Origin: Paramagnetospirillum magneticum AMB-1
GTDB lineage: Bacteria; Pseudomonadota; Alphaproteobacteria; Rhodospirillales; Magnetospirillaceae
NCBI RefSeq assembly: GCF_000009985.1
Contig: NC_007626.1
Location: 4,395,943-4,459,942 of the forward strand
Length of the DNA stretch: 64,000 bases
Direction of reading: 5' to 3'
This document shows positions 7,909 to 16,667 of this stretch, piece after piece; positions within the stretch are counted from its first letter, which is position 1; every line of letters begins with the position of its first letter. The notes beneath the pieces are model-generated. The model saw nothing but the letters and a program-made list of their open reading frames with translations, had not been told where the DNA came from and ran no database searches. The position numbers were made by a program, and so were the translations under genes.

Positions 7909-8652
7909 GTGGCTAATCCGATCGAGCAATTCAAGATCCAGCCGTTGGTTCCGCTCAAGGTAGGGAGCGTGGACATTTCGTTCACCAATTCCTCTGCCAT
8001 GATGGTGCTGTCCATCTGCCTGATCACCCTGTTCCTGACCCTGTCGGTCCGGTCGCGCGCCCTGGTGCCCGGCCGCTGGCAGTCCATGGCCGAGGTGTTC
8101 TACGAATTCATCGCCGGAATGCTGCGCGACAACGTGGGCCAGGAAGGGCGGAAGTATTTCCCCTTCATCTTCTCGCTGTTCATGTTCGTGCTGTTCGGCA
8201 ACCTGCTGGGCATGATGCCGATCCCGGTGATCGGCTTCACCTATACCAGCCACGTGATCGTCACCTTCGCCATGGCGCTGGTGGTGTTCGTCGGCGTCAC
8301 GGTGATCGGCTTCGCCCGCCACGGCACCCATTACCTGCGGATGTTCTTCCCGCACGGCGCGCCCATCGCGACGGCGGTCATCCTGATCCCCATCGAGCTG
8401 ATCTCGTACTTCTCGCGCCCCTTCAGCCTCGCCGTCCGTCTCTTCGCCAACATGACCGTGGGTCACATCATCCTCAAGGTCATGGGCGGGTTCGTGGTGT
8501 CGCTGGGCGCGTTCTACCTGATCCCTGGCGCGGTTCCCTTCGCCTTCCTGTCAGCCATCACGGTGCTGGAATTCGGTATCGCGCTGCTGCAGGCCTATGT
8601 GTTCACCATCCTCTCCTGCATCTATCTGCACGACGCCATCCACATGCACTAA
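7909..8652 (+). CDS. atpB: ATP synthase F0 subunit a
   Basis: Subunit a forms the proton half-channels against the c-ring. The GTG start at 7909 (VANPIEQFKIQPL) follows GAGAGG and gives 247 residues, the normal size; an in-frame start at 7795 would overlap atpI by ~100 bp. The essential arginine lies in the helix SLAVRLFANMTVGH, preceded by IPIELISYFSRPF. Five or six membrane helices. It sits between atpI and atpE in a five-gene F0 operon; the F1 genes are elsewhere. Confidence 0.96.
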   Translation: MANPIEQFKIQPLVPLKVGSVDISFTNSSAMMVLSICLITLFLTLSVRSRALVPGRWQSMAEVFYEFIAGMLRDNVGQEGRKYFPFIFSLFMFVLFGNLLGMMPIPVIGFTYTSHVIVTFAMALVVFVGVTVIGFARHGTHYLRMFFPHGAPIATAVILIPIELISYFSRPFSLAVRLFANMTVGHIILKVMGGFVVSLGAFYLIPGAVPFAFLSAITVLEFGIALLQAYVFTILSCIYLHDAIHMH

Positions 8653-8729
8653 GTGGCTGGCCGGGCGGTTTGCCGGCGGGAACGTTTCAAGTTTCATCTG
8701 TTCCGTTTTGTCTTGAAGGAGTTGAGTAA

Positions 8730-8954
8730 ATGGAAGCGAGCGCTGCTAAGTTCATCGGTGCCGGTCTGGCTGCTATCGGCATGATCGGTTCGGGTATCGG
8801 CGTGGGCAACATCTGGGCGAACCTGATCGCCACCGTTGGCCGCAACCCCTCCGCCAAGGCCAATGTCGAGCTGTACGGCTGGATCGGCTTCGCGGTGACC
8901 GAGGCGATCGCGCTGTTCGCCCTGGTCGTCGCTCTGATGGTCCTCTTCGCCTAA
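8730..8954 (+). CDS. atpE: ATP synthase F0 subunit c
   Basis: 74 residues forming a helical hairpin: a glycine-rich first helix (GAGLAAIGMIGSGIGVG), the polar loop GRNPSA, and a second helix with the proton-carrying glutamate (FAVTEAIALFALVV). AAGGAG lies about 9 nt before the ATG, a strong ribosome site that fits the high copy number needed for the c-ring. Confidence 0.97.
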   Translation: MEASAAKFIGAGLAAIGMIGSGIGVGNIWANLIATVGRNPSAKANVELYGWIGFAVTEAIALFALVVALMVLFA

Positions 8955-9076
8955 TCGCGAAGACGTATCCGACGGAACGGTAGGGTCCGCGGCAGGACGC
9001 AGAGATTGCGCCTTGCCGCGGTTCACCGGCCGCTCCGCTTAGTTTTTTCGGGCCTTCCCCGTTTGGGAGCTTTGGG

Positions 9077-9571
9077 ATGCCTCAATTCGATCCCACCTTC
9101 TTCGCGCCGCAGCTGTTCTGGCTGGCGCTCACCTTCGTCACCCTGTACTTCGTGATGTCGACGGTGGCCCTGCCCAAGATCGGCGCCGTTCTCGACGAGC
9201 GTCAGCGCAAGATCGACGACAACCTCGACAAGGCCGCCCAGTTGAAGGCCGAGGCCGAGGCCGCCGTGGCCGCCTATGAAAAGGCCCTGGCCGAATCCCG
9301 CGCCCACGCCCAGTCGGTGATCAAGGAAGCCTCGGACCGCCTGGCGGCCGACGCCGAGACCCGCAATCGGGAGCTGGCTGCCCGTCTGGCCGATCAGGTC
9401 AAGTCCGGCGAGGCCCGCATCGCCGAAGCCAAGGACAAGGCTCTGGCCAATGTCCGTGACGTCGCCCTCGACGTTGCCGGCGCGACCATCGCCCGCCTGG
9501 TGGGCAGCCCGGCCGACAACACCCGGCTCGAGGCCGCCGTCGCCGCCGCCCTCAAGGAGCACGGCAAATGA
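9077..9571 (+). CDS. atpG: ATP synthase F0 subunit b' (AtpF')
   Basis: 164 residues: one membrane helix ([20 protein letters not shown]), then a long charged Ala/Glu/Lys coiled coil, as in the b' stalk subunit of photosynthetic and related alphaproteobacteria. With b it forms the heterodimeric peripheral stalk. The stop overlaps the atpF start as ATGA, so translation is coupled. It is placed as b' because it comes first and starts with PQFDPTFF, typical of b'. Confidence 0.93.
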
Positions 9572-10104
9572 TTTCCGTCGCTTACGCCGCCGACGCCGCC
9601 CACGCCGCCGCTCATGGTGCGTTCTACACCGAGCCCCATTTCTGGGTGGACGTCGCCTTCATCCTGGTGGTGGCTCTGGCCTTCAAGCCGGTGTCGCGCG
9701 CCATCGCCGCCGCCCTGGACGCCCGCTCGGCCAAGATCAAGTCCCGTCTGGACGAGGCTCACAAGCTGCGTGAGGAGGCCCAGGAAATGCTGGCCACCTA
9801 TCAGCGCAAGCAGCGTGACGCCATGAAGGAAGCCGAAGAGATCATCGCCCACGCCAAGGCCGAGGCCGAGCGCCTCGCCAAGCAGGCGGCCAAGGATCTC
9901 GAGGTTTCCATGAAGCGCCGCGAGCAGATGGCCATGGACCGTATCGCCCAGGCCGAAGCCCAGGCGGTTCGGGAAGTCCAGAACCTGGCCGTGGACGTCG
10001 CCATCGGCGCCGCCCAGAAGGTCATCGGCGAGAGCCTGTCGGCAGCTCAGACCGGCTCGCTGGTCGATAATGCCATCAAGGACCTGCCGGGCAAGCTGCA
10101 CTAA
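9568..10104 (+). CDS. atpF: ATP synthase F0 subunit b
   Basis: 178 residues. The N-terminal membrane helix ([15 protein letters not shown]) is preceded by an Ala/His-rich start, and the rest is a long amphipathic coiled coil ([20 protein letters not shown] and onward) that joins F0 to F1 through delta. It is the last gene of the operon, with a 4-bp ATGA overlap with b'. An intrinsic terminator follows 25 bp after the stop. Confidence 0.95.
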
Positions 10105-10129
10105 GCGGCCCGTATCCGGACCAAACGAG

Positions 10130-10162
10130 CCCCCGCCGGGCCACCGGCGGGGGTTTTGTTTT
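10130..10162 (+). terminator. Intrinsic terminator of the atp operon
   Basis: A 10-bp GC stem, CCCCCGCCGG (10130-10139) with CCGGCGGGGG (10144-10153), a 4-nt loop, then TTTTGTTTT. A textbook Rho-independent terminator. Confidence 0.92.
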
Positions 10163-10173
10163 GGAGGTCCCTT

Positions 10174-10286
10174 GGGGCTCCCGCCCCGATCCCCGGTTGG
10201 AGGCAACGCTTCCAAGCCTCCCTTTCATTCATGAATCAAAAGGGGGACCGGGGCATCGCCCCGGATGGGCTTGGGCGATAGCCCAA
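10174..10286. repeat. Four-hairpin intergenic repeat, copy 1
   Basis: Between the convergent genes atpF and pirin. Hairpins in order: GGGGC-tccc-GCCCC (10174-10187), a GGAGGC/GCCTCC stem (10199-10221), an AT-rich spacer ending in a run of A then G, CCGGGGC-atc-GCCCCGG (10248-10264), and TTGGGC-gata-GCCCAA (10271-10286). The same order and motifs recur at 14885-14996, so this is a dispersed repeat family. Confidence 0.75.
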
Positions 10287-10294
10287 TAGGGCGC

Positions 10295-10996
10295 TCACGC
10301 CAGATCGAACAGCAGGAACTCGGCGCCGCTTTCACTGGTCAGGGTCAGCATCGCCTCGTCCTCCATGGCGGCGCCGTCACCGGCGGCCAGCACCTGGCCG
10401 TTGAGCACCAAAGTGCCGGCGACAACCTGGACCCAGGCGCCGCGCCCCGCCACCAATTGGTGGGAGAGGGTATGCCCGGGGCTCAGGATGCTGGCGTGGA
10501 TGGCCACGTCCTGATGTAGGACCAACGAGCCGTCCCGGCCGTCCCGCGACGCAATCAGCCGCAGCCGGTCGCGCTTGGACTCGTCGTCGAACACCGTCTG
10601 GCTGTAGCCGGGAGTCAGGCGCTGCGCCTCGGGCAGAATCCATATCTGCAGCAGATGCAGAATCTGGTCGGCCAGGGGGTTCATCTCGGAATGGCGGATA
10701 CCGGTGCCGGCGGTCATGGCCTGAATCTCACCCCGGCGGGTGATGCCGTGGGCTCCGGTGCTGTCCTTATGCTCCACCGCCCCGGCGATCACATAGGTGA
10801 GGATCTCCATGTCGCGGTGGGGATGGGTGTCGAAGCCCGTTTGCGGCGCCACCCAATCCTCGTTGATCACCCGAAGCGCCCGAAAGCCCATCTGGGCCGG
10901 GTCGAAATAGTCGGCGAACGAGAAGGTATGGCGGCTGTCCAGCCAGCCGTGATTGGCATGCCCGCGCTGGGCGGAGGGACGAAGGCGGAGGGTCAT
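10295..10996 (-). CDS. Pirin-family cupin protein
   Basis: 233 residues from the ATG at 10996, which follows GGAG at 7 nt; an in-frame start at 11023 would add nine residues. It has the bicupin pirin pattern: an N-terminal metal site with His in FDTHPHRDMEILTYV and a later His/Glu pair in GTGIRHSEMN, then a second, more degenerate cupin. Some pirins (YhaK, YhhW) have quercetinase activity or respond to redox stress; the role here is unknown. It is divergent from emrA with 174 bp between. Confidence 0.9.
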   Translation of the reverse strand: MTLRLRPSAQRGHANHGWLDSRHTFSFADYFDPAQMGFRALRVINEDWVAPQTGFDTHPHRDMEILTYVIAGAVEHKDSTGAHGITRRGEIQAMTAGTGIRHSEMNPLADQILHLLQIWILPEAQRLTPGYSQTVFDDESKRDRLRLIASRDGRDGSLVLHQDVAIHASILSPGHTLSHQLVAGRGAWVQVVAGTLVLNGQVLAAGDGAAMEDEAMLTLTSESGAEFLLFDLA

Positions 10997-11109
10997 GGTC
11001 GTTCTCCAGGTGAAGGGCGTCACTGGATCAACACATAGGCCCTGGAGGTAAATTCAACAATCACCGCCATTGGAACAATACTGTTGCAGCAACAGAAACC
11101 TCGTGCCCA

Positions 11110-11160
11110 TTGACTCCGCCGGCCTTGCCCGGCTATAAACTGAACTGAACGGTTTAGTTT
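11110..11160 (+). promoter_or_regulatory. emrAB promoter with an overlapping operator-like palindrome
   Basis: The -35 TTGACT (11110-11115), an 18-bp spacer and the -10 TATAAA (11134-11139). An imperfect palindrome at 11137-11160 (half-sites AAACTGAAC and GGTTTAGTTT; 9 of 12 positions symmetric) overlaps the -10 and the start point. This is where a TetR- or MarR-type repressor of a drug pump would bind, but no such gene is adjacent. Confidence 0.6.
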
Positions 11161-11170
11161 TGGAACTCCC

Positions 11171-12202
11171 ATGAAAAAACCCATCGCCATCGCCGCCGCC
11201 CTCGTCCTGGTCTCCTTCGGAAGCTGGAGCGCCTATCGCTGGTCCCAGGAATGGCGCTGGATGGAATCCACCGACGACGCCTATGTGGACGGCGACATCA
11301 CCACCATCTCGCCCAAGGTGGCGGGACACGTGGTGGAACTGCTGGCCCGCGACAACCGCGCCGTGGCCAAGGGCGACGTGCTGGTGCGCATCGACGAGCG
11401 CGATTACCGCGCCCGCCTCGACGAGGCCGCCGGCCAGGTCAAGGCCCGCCTCGCCCAACTGATTCAGATCGACGACCGGGTGGCGGTGCAGGAAGCCGTC
11501 ATCACCCAGTCCGGCGCGTCCATCTCCGCCGCGCGGGCCGAAATGGTGCGGGCCAAGGCCGATTACGAGCGCTCCCGCGCCCTGGTGCGCGAGGATTACG
11601 TCAGCCGCCAGCGCTTCGACATCACCCAGGCCGACGCCGCCCGCGCCGAGGCCGGGCTGACCGGATCGGGGGCGGGCTTGCAGGCGGCGCGGCGCCAGCT
11701 TTCGGTGCTGGCCTCCGAGCGCAACGTAGCCCTGGCCCAGTTGGAGCAGGCCAAGGCCACCCTGGTGGTCGCCGAGACCGAGCTGGAAGCCACCACCATC
11801 CGCTCCCCCGTCGACGGGGTGATCGGCAACCGGGCGGTGCGCGACGGCCAGTATGTGCGCCCCGGTCAGACGCTGCTGGCGGTGGTGCCCCTGGGCAATG
11901 TCTGGATCGACGCCAATTTCAAGGAAACCCAGATCGGCCGCATGACGCCCGGCAACCGGGTGGAGATCAAGGTCGACGCCTTTCCCGGCGCGGTGATCGG
12001 CGGCAGCGTCGACAGCTTCGCCCCGGCGTCGGGCGCCAAGTTCAGCCTGCTGCCTCCCGAAAACGCCACCGGCAACTTCACCAAGGTGGTGCAGCGCATC
12101 CCCGTCCGCATCCGGGTCGACCAGGACAGCCCGCTGGCGGGACAGTTGCGGCCCGGCCTGTCGGTGGTGGTCAAGGTGGACACCCGGGACCAGGGGAAAT
12201 GA
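11171..12202 (+). CDS. emrA: EmrA-type membrane fusion protein (HlyD family)
   Basis: 343 residues: one N-terminal membrane anchor (residues 4-22), the conserved STDDAYVDGDITTISPKVAG barrel-sandwich opening, a coiled-coil hairpin of ~120 residues, and the second lipoyl half with IRSPVDGVIGNRAVRDGQYV. It links an inner-membrane pump to an outer-membrane channel. The stop overlaps the emrB start as ATGA. No outer-membrane factor is adjacent. Confidence 0.93.
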   Translation: MKKPIAIAAALVLVSFGSWSAYRWSQEWRWMESTDDAYVDGDITTISPKVAGHVVELLARDNRAVAKGDVLVRIDERDYRARLDEAAGQVKARLAQLIQIDDRVAVQEAVITQSGASISAARAEMVRAKADYERSRALVREDYVSRQRFDITQADAARAEAGLTGSGAGLQAARRQLSVLASERNVALAQLEQAKATLVVAETELEATTIRSPVDGVIGNRAVRDGQYVRPGQTLLAVVPLGNVWIDANFKETQIGRMTPGNRVEIKVDAFPGAVIGGSVDSFAPASGAKFSLLPPENATGNFTKVVQRIPVRIRVDQDSPLAGQLRPGLSVVVKVDTRDQGK

Positions 12203-13767
12203 CCACGCCGCCCCTCAACCCCCATGACCGGGTGGTGACGCCCCGTGACTGGGTCGGCTTCATGGCCATGGTGGTGGGGATGTTCATGGCCATCCTCGAC
12301 ATCCAGATCGTGGCCAGCTCCATCGCCCAGATTCAGGCGGGCATCTCGGCCTCGGCCGAGGAGATCAGCTGGGTGCAGACTTCCTACCTCATTGCCGAGG
12401 TGGTGATGATCCCGCTGTCGGGCTGGCTGGCCCGGGTGGTGTCGACCCGCTATCTGTTCTTCGCCTCCTGCGTTACCTTCACGGTGGCCAGCGCGGCCTG
12501 CGCCGTGTCGTGGAGCATCGAATCCATGATCGCCTTCCGCGCCATCCAGGGATTCCTGGGCGGCGCCATGATTCCCACGGTGTTCGCCACCTCCTACATG
12601 ATCTTCCCGCCCCGCCAGCAGGCCACCATGTCGGTGGTCATCGGCCTGACCGCCACCATGGCCCCCACCATCGGCCCCACCCTGGGCGGCTGGCTGACCG
12701 AGACCTGGAGCTGGCATTGGCTGTTCCTGGTCAATGTGGTACCGGGCGTGCTGGTGGCCACCCTGGTCTACCTGTTCGGCCGCAAGGAAGAACCGCGGCT
12801 TCACATGCTGAAGGGCTTCGACATGGCGGGCATCGCCCTGGTGGCGGTGTTCCTGGGCGCCCTGCAATACGTGCTGGAAGAAGGCCCCGGCGACGATTGG
12901 TTCGAAGACCGCCGCATCGTGCTGGTGTCGCTGATCTCGCTCCTGGCCGGGCTGGGCTTCGTCTGGCGCGAGTTGACGTCCGAGCATCCGGTGGTCGACC
13001 TGCGCGCCTTCTCCGACAGCAATTTCGCCGTGGGCTGCCTGTACTCCTTCATCATCGGCATTGGCCTATACGGCTCGGTCTATGTCATCCCCCTCTATCT
13101 CGGGCGGGTGCGCGGCTATTCCGCCCTGGAAATCGGCCTGACCATGATGGTCACCGGCGCCTTCCAGGCGCTGTCGGCGCCCCTGGCCGGCAATCTGGCC
13201 CGCCATGTGGACCTGCGCTACATGCTGGGCATGGGCCTCGCCCTGTTCGGCGGCGGGCTGTGGCTGAACAGCGCCCTGACCTCGGAATGGGGCTATTGGG
13301 AGATGTTCCTGCCCCAGGCGGTGCGCGGATTGTCGCTGATGTTCTGCTTCGTGCCCATCAACGCCGTGGCGCTGGGGCACCTGCCCCAGGACAAGGTCCA
13401 GAACGCCTCGGGCCTTTACAATCTCATGCGCAACCTGGGCGGCGCCATCGGTCTGGCGGCCATCAATACCGCCCTGACCCACCGGCTTGACCTGCATCTC
13501 CTGCGGCTCTCGGAGACCCTGACCGCCGCCCGGGGCGCCGCCACCGGCATGCTGGAGGGCCTGTCGGCCCGGCTTCAGCCCCTGCTGGACGGCGGCGCCG
13601 ACCGGGCCGCCCTCAAGCTCCTGTCGCAACTGGCGCGGCGCGAGGCCATGACCATGGCCTTCGGCGACGTCCTGATGCTGATGGCGGCGGTCTTCGCCCT
13701 GGGGCTGCTGCTGCTGCCGCTGCTGCAGCCGGTCCGCCATCCCAGCGCGGGAGGTGACGGGCATTAG
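12199..13767 (+). CDS. emrB: EmrB-type multidrug efflux MFS transporter (DHA2, 14 TM)
   Basis: 522 residues from the ATG at 12199, overlapping the emrA stop; the frame stays open far upstream, but that part is emrA in another frame. The first helix and motif MAMVVGMFMAILDIQIVASS, then EEISWVQTSYLIAEVVMIPL and motif C-like GLTATMAPTIGPTLGGWLTE, are diagnostic of DHA2 drug:H+ antiporters. It exports hydrophobic compounds through a tripartite complex with EmrA. The substrate is not predictable. Confidence 0.94.
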   Translation: MTTPPLNPHDRVVTPRDWVGFMAMVVGMFMAILDIQIVASSIAQIQAGISASAEEISWVQTSYLIAEVVMIPLSGWLARVVSTRYLFFASCVTFTVASAACAVSWSIESMIAFRAIQGFLGGAMIPTVFATSYMIFPPRQQATMSVVIGLTATMAPTIGPTLGGWLTETWSWHWLFLVNVVPGVLVATLVYLFGRKEEPRLHMLKGFDMAGIALVAVFLGALQYVLEEGPGDDWFEDRRIVLVSLISLLAGLGFVWRELTSEHPVVDLRAFSDSNFAVGCLYSFIIGIGLYGSVYVIPLYLGRVRGYSALEIGLTMMVTGAFQALSAPLAGNLARHVDLRYMLGMGLALFGGGLWLNSALTSEWGYWEMFLPQAVRGLSLMFCFVPINAVALGHLPQDKVQNASGLYNLMRNLGGAIGLAAINTALTHRLDLHLLRLSETLTAARGAATGMLEGLSARLQPLLDGGADRAALKLLSQLARREAMTMAFGDVLMLMAAVFALGLLLLPLLQPVRHPSAGGDGH

Positions 13768-13797
13768 AACCATTGGCAATCGTAGCGGTGGAATCAG

Positions 13798-14871
13798 ATG
13801 CCACTTCCATGCATGATTGGAATCAAGGGAGCTGCCAGGACCGCCACAGAAGCGGCCGGCCATGAACGTCATACGGGGGGAGCAGTGCCCACCTCACGCA
13901 ATACCGAATCCGCGCACGTCTTTGCCGTGCGGCTGATGCAGCATCTTGTCGTGCCCACTTTCGTGCTCAATGCCGAACGGCGGGTGATCATCTGGAACAA
14001 GGCCTGCGAGCGCCTGACCGGCGTGCCCGCCCACGAAGTGATCGGCACATCCGAGCACTGGCGGGCCTTCTACGACCAGGAGCGCCACTGTCTGGCCGAT
14101 CTGGTCCTGCTGGACCGGCCGGACTCCATGGATGAGCTTTACGTCACCCATGCCGAGCCCGGCGACAGCACCCAGGGGCTGAGGGCCGAAAACTGGTGCG
14201 TGATGCCCCAGGTCAAGAAGCGGCTGTATCTGGCCGTGGATGCCGGCCCCATCTTCGACGAGGACGGCACCCTGCTGGCGGTGGTGGAGACCCTGCGCGA
14301 CCAGACCGAGCAGAAGCTGGCGCAGATGGCGCTGCAAAGCCTGGCGGTCAAGGACGGGCTGACCGGGCTGGCCAACCGCCGTTCCTTCGACGAGAAGCTG
14401 GAGGCCGAGTGGCTGCACAACCAGCGCGAAGGCACCAGCATGGCCGTCCTGCTGGTCGATGTGGACCATTTCAAGCTCTACAACGACACCTACGGCCACC
14501 AGAAGGGCGACGCCTGCCTGAAATCGGTGGCGGCAGTCCTGGACCAGCAGGTCTTCCGGCCGTCCGATCTGGCCGCCCGCTATGGCGGCGAGGAATTCGC
14601 GGTGATCATGCCCAACACCGCCCTGGAGGGCGCGCTGCACGTGGCCGACCGCATCATGGAGGCCATCCGCGAGTTGAACCTGCCCCACGGCGCCAGCCTG
14701 ACCGCCGAGCGCGTCACCCTGTCCATCGGCGCCGCCGCCTTCACGCCGTCGGACGAACGCCGGGCCGAAGACCTGGTGGCCGCCGCCGACGCCGCCCTGT
14801 ACCGCGCCAAGCACCAAGGCCGCAACCGGGTGGTCTGCACCGACCGGCTGGCGGAACTGGTGGAGGCTTAG
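13798..14871 (+). CDS. PAS-GGDEF diguanylate cyclase
   Basis: 357 residues. An N-terminal PAS domain (VVPTFVLNAERRVIIWNKAC onward, with a PAC-like end DEDGTLLAVVETLRDQTEQK) precedes a GGDEF domain starting DGLTGLANRRSFDEKL. The active site is intact (RYGGEEF), and the allosteric I-site RxxD (RPSD) lies exactly five residues before it, so product inhibition by c-di-GMP is expected. There is no membrane segment, so it is cytoplasmic. A GTG at 13885 after GGGGAG is a credible alternative start, 29 residues shorter. Confidence 0.93.
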   Translation: MPLPCMIGIKGAARTATEAAGHERHTGGAVPTSRNTESAHVFAVRLMQHLVVPTFVLNAERRVIIWNKACERLTGVPAHEVIGTSEHWRAFYDQERHCLADLVLLDRPDSMDELYVTHAEPGDSTQGLRAENWCVMPQVKKRLYLAVDAGPIFDEDGTLLAVVETLRDQTEQKLAQMALQSLAVKDGLTGLANRRSFDEKLEAEWLHNQREGTSMAVLLVDVDHFKLYNDTYGHQKGDACLKSVAAVLDQQVFRPSDLAARYGGEEFAVIMPNTALEGALHVADRIMEAIRELNLPHGASLTAERVTLSIGAAAFTPSDERRAEDLVAAADAALYRAKHQGRNRVVCTDRLAELVEA

Positions 14872-14884
14872 GAGGGATCAGATC

Positions 14885-14996
14885 CTGGGGCTATCGCCCC
14901 AGCCCCCATTTGGAGGCTTCCGCCTCCAAACCTCCCCTGAATTTATAAGAAAAAAGGGGGCCGGGGTTCTCCCCGGTGGGTTTGGGCAAAGCCCAA
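14885..14996. repeat. Four-hairpin intergenic repeat, copy 2
   Basis: Between the convergent GGDEF gene and trpF. Hairpins: CTGGGGC-tatc-GCCCCAG (14885-14902), TTTGGAGGC-ttcc-GCCTCCAAA (14909-14930), an A-rich spacer, CCGGGG-ttct-CCCCGG (14961-14976), TTGGGC-aaa-GCCCAA (14982-14996). Same layout as 10174-10286. Confidence 0.75.
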
Positions 14997-15025
14997 TTGC
15001 GAAGCAATAAATCCTAAGGCAGCCC

Positions 15026-15673
15026 CTACGGGCGGCCGCCCCGGGCCGCCTTGATGAAGGCGCGGATCTTGTCGGAATCCTTGATGCCGGGGGCGCTTTC
15101 CACCCCCGACGAGACGTCGACGGCGGCGGCACCGCTGATGCGGACCGCCTCGGCCACGTTGGCGGGGGTCAGGCCGCCGGCCAGCATCCAGGGCAGGCCC
15201 CATTTGCGCCCCGTCAGGATGGACCAGTCGAAGCTGACCGCGTTGCCGCCGGGCAGGACCGCGCCCTTAGGCGGCTTGGCGTCGAACAGCAGGCGGTCGG
15301 CCACCGCCAGATAGGGCTCGGCGGCGTCAAGATCGGCGGCGTCCGACACCGACAGCACCTTCATGACGGGCAGGCCGTATTCCAGGCGGATGGCCTCGAC
15401 CCGCTCGGGGGTCTCGTGCCCATGCAGTTGCAGCAGGTCGAGCCGCACCCGGGTCAGCACCGTGTCCAGGGTGGCATCGTCGGGATCGACGAACAGGCCG
15501 ACCTTGGTCACGTCACCGGGCGCGAACTCCACCAGTTCGGCGGCACGGTCCGGGGTGACGTTGCGGGGGCTGGGGGGAAAGAACACCAGACCGACGTAAT
15601 CGGCGCCCTCCTCGATGGCCACGTCCATAGCGTCTTCATCGGTGATGCCGCAGATCTTGACCTCGACCGGCAT
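15026..15673 (-). CDS. trpF: Phosphoribosylanthranilate isomerase
   Basis: TrpF catalyses the third step from anthranilate to tryptophan (N-(5'-phosphoribosyl)anthranilate to CdRP). 215 residues, a TIM barrel with the catalytic Cys in VKICGITDEDA, plus LLQLHGHE, LFDAKPPKG, WMLAGGLTPANV and DVSSGVESAPGIKD. It is the last gene of an ihfB-lapA-pyrF-trpF run on the minus strand, 4 bp after pyrF. In many relatives it is followed directly by trpB; here trpB is 5.4 kb away on the other strand. Confidence 0.96.
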   Translation of the reverse strand: MPVEVKICGITDEDAMDVAIEEGADYVGLVFFPPSPRNVTPDRAAELVEFAPGDVTKVGLFVDPDDATLDTVLTRVRLDLLQLHGHETPERVEAIRLEYGLPVMKVLSVSDAADLDAAEPYLAVADRLLFDAKPPKGAVLPGGNAVSFDWSILTGRKWGLPWMLAGGLTPANVAEAVRISGAAAVDVSSGVESAPGIKDSDKIRAFIKAARGGRP

Positions 15674-15677
15674 GGTG

Positions 15678-16385
15678 CTACAGCCCCAGTTCAGCCTTGA
15701 TCCGCCCGGCTGCCTCGGCCGGATCGGCGGCGGCGGTGATGGGGCGCCCGATCACCAGCACGTCGGCGCCCTTGGCGCGGGCCTCGGCGGGGGTAAGGAA
15801 GCGCTTCTGGTCGCCGGCCTCGCTCCAGGCGGGGCGGATGCCGGGAATGACCAGCTTGAAATCGGGACCACACAGGGCGCGCACCGCCTCCACCTCGAGG
15901 GGCGAGCAGACGATGCCGGCGGCGCCGCTGTCCTGGGCCAGGGTGGCCAGACGCTTGACCTGATCCAGCACCGGACGCTCAAAGCCCACCTGCTCGGCCC
16001 CGGCCTGGTCCAGGCTGGTCAGCACGGTCACCGCCACCACGGCGGGCGGAGCGATGCCGAGTTTGGCCGCCTCGTCATTGGCCGCGTCCACGGCGGCGCG
16101 GATCATGGCGGCGCCGCCCGAGGCGTGAATGGTGGTGATGGCGGCGCCCAGGCGCACCACGCCCTTCATGGCGGCGGCCACGGTATTGGGAATATCGTGC
16201 AGCTTGAGATCGACGAACAGCGGCATGCCCAGGCCGGACACCGCCTCCATGCCGGCGGGGCCGTTGGCGGTGAAGTATTCCAGGCCCAGCTTGAAGCCGC
16301 CGACCTGCCCCTTCAGGCGTTCGGCAAGGGCGATGGCGCGGGCGGCTTCGGTGGTGTCGATGGCGACATAGACGGGATTGATCAC
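15678..16385 (-). CDS. pyrF: Orotidine-5'-phosphate decarboxylase
   Basis: Last step of de novo UMP synthesis. 235 residues with the invariant DxKxxDIPNTV motif (FVDLKLHDIPNTV) and the phosphate-binding C-terminus (VIPGIRPAW and GADVLVIGRPIT). The GTG start at 16385 follows GAGGT at 9 nt. It is 12 bp from lapA and 4 bp from trpF, so one transcript is likely. Confidence 0.96.
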   Translation of the reverse strand: MINPVYVAIDTTEAARAIALAERLKGQVGGFKLGLEYFTANGPAGMEAVSGLGMPLFVDLKLHDIPNTVAAAMKGVVRLGAAITTIHASGGAAMIRAAVDAANDEAAKLGIAPPAVVAVTVLTSLDQAGAEQVGFERPVLDQVKRLATLAQDSGAAGIVCSPLEVEAVRALCGPDFKLVIPGIRPAWSEAGDQKRFLTPAEARAKGADVLVIGRPITAAADPAEAAGRIKAELGL

Positions 16386-16397
16386 GGGGTATCTACC

Positions 16398-16667
16398 TCA
16401 GACTTGAGACTGGGTCTTTTCGGCGGCGGCCAGCTTGCGCTGCAGCGACCCGGCGCGCAGGCGGGCCTTCAGCCCCGAGGTCCAGCCCAGCAGGAACCCG
16501 GCGGTCAGGCCCAGGCCCAGCGGCACCAGCACCGCCAGATAGGCGGGCAGGTCGACACCGAACGGCAGGGGCCACAGGTCGAAACGAATCTCCGCCCGGT
16601 TGGCGACGGCGAACACCGTCACCAGAACGGCCAAGGGAAGGCCGATGATCCAGGCGAACAGCCTCAC
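16398..16667 (-). CDS. lapA: LapA-domain inner-membrane protein (DUF1049)
   Basis: 89 residues with two membrane helices (FAWIIGLPLAVLVTVFAVANR and LAVLVPLGLGLTAGFLLGW) and a short basic C-terminal helix. The size, topology and the ihfB-lapA-pyrF context match the LapA/YciS family, whose Escherichia coli member works with LapB in lipopolysaccharide assembly. No lapB is adjacent, so that role is only inferred. The start overlaps the ihfB stop by 4 bp. Confidence 0.85.
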   Translation of the reverse strand: MRLFAWIIGLPLAVLVTVFAVANRAEIRFDLWPLPFGVDLPAYLAVLVPLGLGLTAGFLLGWTSGLKARLRAGSLQRKLAAAEKTQSQV

